Of a stretch of DNA of 12,779 nt, positions 8,479-12,779 are shown in pieces. The stretch is from Euperipatoides rowelli. Its lineage: Eukaryota; Onychophora; Udeonychophora; Euonychophora; Peripatopsidae. Numbering within the stretch: position 1 is the stretch's first letter; each line of letters begins with the position of its first letter. The stretch lies in NCBI GenBank assembly GCA_003024985.2, contig PXIH01S0008005.1; one strand, given 5' to 3'. The notes under the pieces are model-generated. The model did no database searches, was not told the DNA's origin, and was given only the letters and a program-made list of their open reading frames with translations. Position numbers and translations under genes: made by a program.

Positions 8479-8562
8479 CCCAGTCACAAAATAACAAAAA
8501 GTGTACGGAAATATAGAACTCCCAGTCACGAAACAACAAAAAGTGTACGGTAATATAGAACT
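8479..8562 (+). repeat. Two-copy 42-bp tandem duplication
   Basis: 8479-8520 and 8521-8562 are adjacent 42-base units, each starting CCCAGTCAC and ending ATATAGAACT, with 39 of 42 positions identical. The core AACAAAAAGTGTACGG is unchanged in both. It is a simple local duplication with no evident function. Confidence 0.9.
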
Positions 8563-9109
8563 AGTAAAATAAAAAGAAATGGCAAAGAAAAATATATATA
8601 CTCTACATTATTCTTCACAAACCTCCCTCTCCCACCAGACACATATGGTATTCAATTCAAAACCTCAACTGTTAAAAGGTACCGGTACCGTATTTAACAT
8701 TGAAAATGTTTTTAAACACCTATAAAATATGAACCGTACTATTTATTTAGTTCGATTTTTAATATTTTTACTTTTTTTAGGCCTACTAATTACTGTTTGA
8801 TGTGATTATTTTATTTACAATAAGATGTTTGATAATGGGATGAATTTTTTTTTAAAAAAAAAAATCCTGAAAACACTAACAATAATATTTTGTTCATATA
8901 TTTTATGTATGAATAAATCGTTCATTAAATGAAAACAATTTTATAACTTGATTTGGACTAGTTTTAGAACTTTTAGTCCCATAGTAGCCTATATCACTAA
9001 AATTAAAGAGATATACAGTACTGTATTCTTACGGGTAATTGTCAGGCTAAAAAAATGAAAACACTAAGTTAAATATCGGATTGATTGTCATGTTTAAAAA
9101 AAAAAAATT
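8563..9109. other. AT-rich stretch with no recognised gene
   Basis: It holds the palindromic word GGTACCGGTACCGTAT near 8680, a T9A11 palindrome at 8845-8864 and a few TAGGCCTA-type words. No coding frame was seen. Confidence 0.55.
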
Positions 9110-9132
9110 AAGTCAGGTAAATTACTTGACTT
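9110..9132. repeat. 23-base near-palindrome
   Basis: AAGTCAGGTAAATTAC followed by TTGACTT reads almost the same on both strands, with one mismatched pair. It is isolated, and may be chance in AT-rich DNA or a binding site. Confidence 0.5.
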
Positions 9133-10714
9133 TTATTATTTTATTCATCTCATAAGTTGAATGAAATAAATAAAAGTTTTAATCAATCTAGTAAGTTACC
9201 ATGTAATGTTCAAGTTGTACCAAATCAATAAACATAATTGGTGCAGGAAAACAAATGGGTGTGAATTAGGCTTTCCTTGCAAGATAGTAAAAAGGATCGA
9301 TGACTAAACGTGCTAAACTAAATGAGATAAATGTCAGCTCACTATGAATCCTCACATGTTTTTAAACTACGCGAGAACTTTGACAATTTTAATCCAATGT
9401 GTTTACAAATTCATTTGTGCCTTAATTTTGTAACTGTCTACTAACTTGTTAATATTCCAAACTCAATAAAAACTTATTTCGGTAAGGATGCTTAATTTAT
9501 TGGTTATGGTATGCACTATAAATCAGGATTGAACTCAAATTCATCCAATTCACAAAACCCTATTTGAACTTTGAACCTGGATGGAGCTTATGTTTGTTCA
9601 TTTTTATAAATTTGGCTCATACTTTTATCTGAGCTGAACTTGAAGTGATATTTTTATTTGAAGGGAAACTAGTAAAATTCTAAATGCAAAGGAGGAAGAA
9701 TTAAAAAAAATGGATTTAATAAATGTATGTTTTAAAAAAATCAATGAAAACTATTGTCATGTTTAAAATCGTTAATCAACAGTGAAATATTCATTTTATT
9801 TTTAAAATATTTACACTTCTCAAATACATTTGGGGACCGGAATAAGGCAGTTATTTTTTTGAAGGATTTTTCCATATTAGGGGGAGTTAGGGTTAAGCAC
9901 AAGTCAAATTCATGCCCATCCAAGTAATAAATTTTGGAAAGTTATTACTAATATAAAATATTGTGTTTTGCTACTATTACAATAGATGTTTAAATCTGAA
10001 CTTGGAGATATTTTAAAAGCAATTTACGAAGCTAATTATTTTTTGAATGTTTATATCTTTTGAAAAGAAGAAGAATTTGTCTTCATGTTACTTTTCGCTA
10101 CCGTAATGTAATTATAATTAGAAATCTTTCTTGAAAAATTATATGGTTGGTTTTTATGAAATTTTTATTGGCAAGATTTTAGAATGCTGAAATGAATTTA
10201 TTTTATTGATTTTTAGCAATGTTAGAGCATTGAAAAGAGCAAATGAAATCTTTAATCTTTTATCCTAATGATCATAGGGTAGATTTTAAAAATAAAAGAA
10301 TAAAAAATCAATAGCCTACATATTATTTTTAAACCCTTATTAAAAAAAATCGTAAGTTTTTCTTTTGTTCAAAATTAAGCAATCTATGGCCTATTTTTTT
10401 TAACTTCAAAAAAATTATGTTTCCTGTTTAGCATTTTAATTTTAGGACATATTAACTGATTATTGATTTATAGCTATTAAGACCCTAGCTGTGTTTTTTT
10501 TTTTTTAGGTAATCAATGTAATTCATTTAATGTACATTATTGGAATTCTATATTCCAATTAAAGATCTTTGTAAGTTAAAAATAAACTCATTGCTAGGAT
10601 TTTTAGTAAATATTCAAGTTTAAAATGTTACAATAATCTTATTCAGTATAGGACAAGTGAAACAATTATTCATTTGATATGGACTTTATTAATAAAAACT
10701 GGAAGCATCAATAT
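9133..10714. other. Long AT-rich stretch with no recognised gene
   Basis: No domain, RNA gene or bounded repeat was found on either strand. The minus-strand frame at 9741-9923 (60 codons) has a less AT-biased middle around LTLTPPNMEK but matches nothing I know, and no splice or promoter context supports it. ATTCCAAACTCAATAAAAAC near 9454 has a polyadenylation-like AATAAA but no associated gene. Confidence 0.55.
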
Positions 10715-10780
10715 CAGCATTTCCCAACATGGATTCCACGGAACGTAATTAGGAATTCTGCGACAAAGCATGTTTTGGTC
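10715..10780 (+). mobile_element. Probable decayed hAT-type transposon terminus
   Basis: CAGCATTTCCCAACATGGAT, followed by TCCACGGAAC and AGGAATTCTGCGAC, resembles the well-known start of many animal hAT elements (CAGTG.TTCCCAAC ... TTCCGCGGAACCC ... GGTTCCGCGA). No matching inverted terminus was found in the window and no transposase sequence is visible, so this would be a fragment or a strongly degraded non-autonomous copy. The assignment rests on pattern memory. Confidence 0.45.
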
Positions 10781-10899
10781 ATTTCTTGTCATTTCGTATA
10801 TCACTTTGGTACGGTAGTTTAGTTTCAGCTCAGATGTAAATCACTATTTTGTACCTAAAGCAGTGGTAGGCTATATAGCCTATTCTTCACGATAAACTG

Positions 10900-11152
10900 A
10901 AAATCTTCCCGAGCTGTTAAAAGATTCTTCCCGAGTACCGTACCGAGAATTAGCAGATTCTCTTTTTTTTTTTAAACAATAATAAAGGTATAATAATTTT
11001 AAATATAATTTATGTGATTAGTAAATTATATTAAGAAATTATAGTTGTCTACCGATTCAAATAATGCTTGTTTGATCAAGTAGGCTATTCAATATTTTTT
11101 TAATCCAATGCCTCAATTTCTTCTCGAAGGCAAAATTCTTCCCGAGCTGTTT
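10900..11152. repeat. Short repeats of CTTCCCGAGCTGTT
   Basis: CTTCCCGAGCTGTT occurs at about 10905-10918 and again at about 11138-11151, each preceded by an AAAAT-like run. A shorter partial copy, ATTCTTCCCGAG, lies at about 10924-10935. Between them the sequence is AT-rich with a T-run. The repeats may be subterminal motifs of the neighbouring hAT-like relic, which is inference. Confidence 0.6.
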
Positions 11153-11438
11153 GCTCACACTTTGGTAAGAATATATACCCCTGACTGTCCTAAAGTATCG
11201 AATTATTTAAAAATTAGTCTAAAAAAAATATTAAAACTTGGCGTGATGAAAAATAACAATTGTGCTGACTAAAAAAAAAAAGCCATGTTCTAGTTTAAAT
11301 TTTTTTTTTTCACTTGCCGACTTTTACTTAGAATTCTTCACATTTATAGTCTTTTCTCAATAAAGTGAGAAGATGGTCATTTGCGATTTCAAAGAATCAA
11401 GAGCGCACTAGGGAGAAAAGGCATGGGTGGCTAGTGTG
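11153..11438. other. AT-rich stretch, nothing recognised
   Basis: No gene was seen. A frame starting at 11365 runs into repeat B and is not supported as coding. Confidence 0.5.
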
Positions 11439-11810
11439 GTCCAGGGGGGCACCAGTTGGCACATTTGAATTTTATTGCGAAGTTGGGATCCAGGAATGCA
11501 GTTTAAAATTGGGACTGTCTAGGCCATATGGGATAGTTGGAGGGAGCCCTGGATGGGATTTTCGGGGAATGAGCCTGCAATGGGTTTAATGGCAAAGACC
11601 TCAGGGGTACAAAATATCCTCTCCCCCTCTCCTGCACACACACTTTATTTGCTTCTAACCTTATTGTTGCATTTTGAATTAAAAAATATTAAGTTTTGAT
11701 TTATTATGCACAGTGGGCCTATGTAAAACTAAAAATGCTTGAATTCGCTTATTCTTCCTGCATGGTAGTTTAAATGTTTGTGGCTCAAATTTATTTAAAA
11801 TTAAAATGTC
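11439..11810 (+). repeat. Interspersed repeat family B, copy 2
   Basis: This is the second copy of the sequence at 7119-7545, in the same orientation about 4.3 kb away. It is shorter because it lacks an internal segment between the TTATTCTT-CTGCAT and GTGGCTCA landmarks, and it carries a small insertion (TCTAACCTTATTG) before GCATTTTGAAT. Divergence is substantial, with indels that change reading frame, so both copies are old. The frame at 11365-11589 crosses this repeat and is not conserved in copy 1. Confidence 0.85.
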
Positions 11811-12369
11811 TTTTTTTTTTTAAAAAAAAAGGAATAAATAAGTAGGCTATCTATTCCTTTTAAAAATTGCATTTCTTCACATGTTATCCAAGTTCCATTT
11901 TTGTTGACAATTGGTGTATCCGGTCCACATCTTTAACAATTCAACTAGAACCTGTGACAGGCATGAGTTGCTAAACTCAGTATATATGCACTACATGCCT
12001 GCCCTACTGTCAGGTTATGAGAATAGGATAAAACATATAAAATAAATAATATCTGGACATAATAATTCATAATATTTTGAATAATAGCCTAATAATATCT
12101 TAATTAATGAATCAGTCAAGGTTCGAAAGATAGAGTGAGGACGGGGGGCATCACAGATAATGAGGGCAGCACCATAGAGAAAAGCTTAAAGGGAGAGTAT
12201 TCAAATAAGGATGCCTACAATATTGACTTAAAATTTACAATGGAACATTGTGATGGTTTCCATGGGAATAATTAAAAACGAGGACTTTTACCTTTTCCTT
12301 GGAATGGCGCATGACTGAACAGGAGGATACTGGGAAGGAAGGTATTCAGAAAAAAACAAGAAAGGGAAG
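11811..12369. other. Stretch with no recognised gene
   Basis: It holds a T11A9 palindrome at 11811-11830 and an imperfect hairpin at 11949-12016. From about 12115 the sequence becomes less AT-rich and more purine-rich on the plus strand, which may be flank or intron belonging to the acyl-CoA synthetase relic. No homology could be recognised in it. Confidence 0.45.
11949..12016. repeat. Imperfect hairpin with nested small stem
   Basis: AACCTG..ACAGGCATG at 11949-11965 pairs imperfectly with CATGCCTG...CTGTCAGGTT at 11994-12016. Inside, TGAGTT-GCTA-AACTCA (11964-11979) forms a 6-bp stem. It matches no RNA family I know. Confidence 0.4.
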
Positions 12370-12650
12370 ACAGAAAGATGGCTCCTGAAGGCATGGTGAA
12401 TGGTGTTGGAGTTTTGTTACCAGAATATGGAAATGATTGTGTCGCCAGATGTTCTCAACCAATAGATATATACATAGCCCGGGCTTAACTTCGATGGAAG
12501 CTGCACTGTTAAGTTGTTTCGTCACCGTAATGGTCCGACCGGTTCTTGCACCTTGGATAAACCAGCACGTGTCTCCAGTAATGGACATATCTAAAGGTAT
12601 CGGTTTAATTCATTACATGTATTCAGGGATGCAGAATATGTCCGAACGCC
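12370..12650 (-). pseudogene. Broken acyl-CoA synthetase / 4-coumarate-CoA-ligase-like N-terminal remnant
   Basis: The family activates a carboxylic acid with ATP to an acyl-adenylate and passes it to coenzyme A. On the minus strand, one frame from about 12650 reads RSDIFCIPEYM, two stops (TAA TGA, about 12608-12613), then IKPIPLDMSITGDTCWFIQG, ARTGRTITVTKQLNSAAS, and KPGLCIYLLVENI. Known pattern: the N-terminal part of 4CL/luciferase-like enzymes runs [R]SP..DI.IP, then 'DKTCLIDG.TGRT.TY.QL', then 'A..L...G.KPGDV..I.LPN'. The match is in the right order with nearly the right spacing, but about ten residues are missing between NSAAS and KPG. The stops and later loss of frame after LLVENI mean it is not translated as such. 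The catalytic parts (the P-loop-like SSGTTG-KG motif and C-terminal lid) are not present. Higher GC than the surroundings supports an exonic origin. It may be a retrocopy or a decayed gene exon. Confidence 0.6.
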
Positions 12651-12779
12651 CAAACTAGGTTCGGGTGAAATTAATGGCTCTGGGGAAAATTTTTTATCAA
12701 TGATTAAGTAAGAATTAAAAAAAAGTTATTAGATTTTAAATTAAAAGTTGAGAAAATAATTAATTTAATATTATTTAAA
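12651..12779. other. AT-rich right edge
   Basis: Composition returns to the background level of A and T within about 30 bases of the acyl-CoA synthetase relic. No N-terminal extension of it was recognised. Confidence 0.4.

Noticed and set aside
8479-8562. Tandem units as a CRISPR-like array
   Set aside because: The two units are directly adjacent with no spacers, in a eukaryotic-looking sequence.
9741-9923. Minus-strand 60-codon frame
   Set aside because: No recognisable domain; short enough to occur by chance, and ends in AT-rich sequence.
11365-11589. Plus-strand 74-codon frame over repeat B copy 2
   Set aside because: It begins outside the repeat and is not kept in copy 1; the frame is accidental.
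12437-12658. Plus-strand 73-codon frame
   Set aside because: It is the antisense shadow of the acyl-CoA synthetase relic on the minus strand.

Overview
This window looks like non-coding DNA from an AT-rich animal nuclear genome, most likely a marine invertebrate. The evidence is the very low GC content by eye, the absence of any long reading frame on either strand, the dense patchwork of decayed transposon pieces, and one relic resembling an animal 4-coumarate-CoA-ligase-type acyl-CoA synthetase. An echinoderm-like source is my guess, from the abundance of TAGGCCTA and TACCGGTA words and the style of the repeats. The sequence does not prove it. No intact protein-coding gene, rRNA, tRNA or CRISPR array could be recognised.

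Layout. Bases 1-2350 are AT-rich with one probable LINE 3'-tail fragment near 280-440 and a C-rich tract near 1180. From 2356 to 3185 there are two GGGGTCATTC/TGATGTAGTTT-type ends with G-runs, and between them a clean miniature inverted-repeat element (2551-2814) flanked by a perfect 10-bp duplication. From 3471 to 6400 there are two copies of an interspersed repeat (family A). The first is split by a 649-bp TTAA-flanked foldback element (3793-4441). Between the copies lie the C-terminal remnant of a LINE reverse transcriptase (about 4776-5195) and a small CpG-rich patch (5285-5465). From 6960 to 7545 there is a GT microsatellite, a 43-bp-stem hairpin and the first copy of a second repeat (family B). 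Its second copy is at 11439-11810.

The right half (8130-12300) holds a probable LINE 3' end with an AAT tail, a 42-bp tandem duplication, a probable hAT-type terminus and long AT-rich stretches with nothing recognisable. At the right edge, on the minus strand (about 12370-12650), is a broken remnant of the N-terminal part of an acyl-CoA synthetase / 4CL-like enzyme.

No genes here work together. The window is best read as a record of several transposon insertions, some nested in an order that can be worked out. I found no convincing undescribed gene system. The most useful leads are the two well-bounded non-autonomous elements, the two private repeat families, the strong hairpin, the striking excess of TAGGCCTA-type words, and the acyl-CoA synthetase relic.
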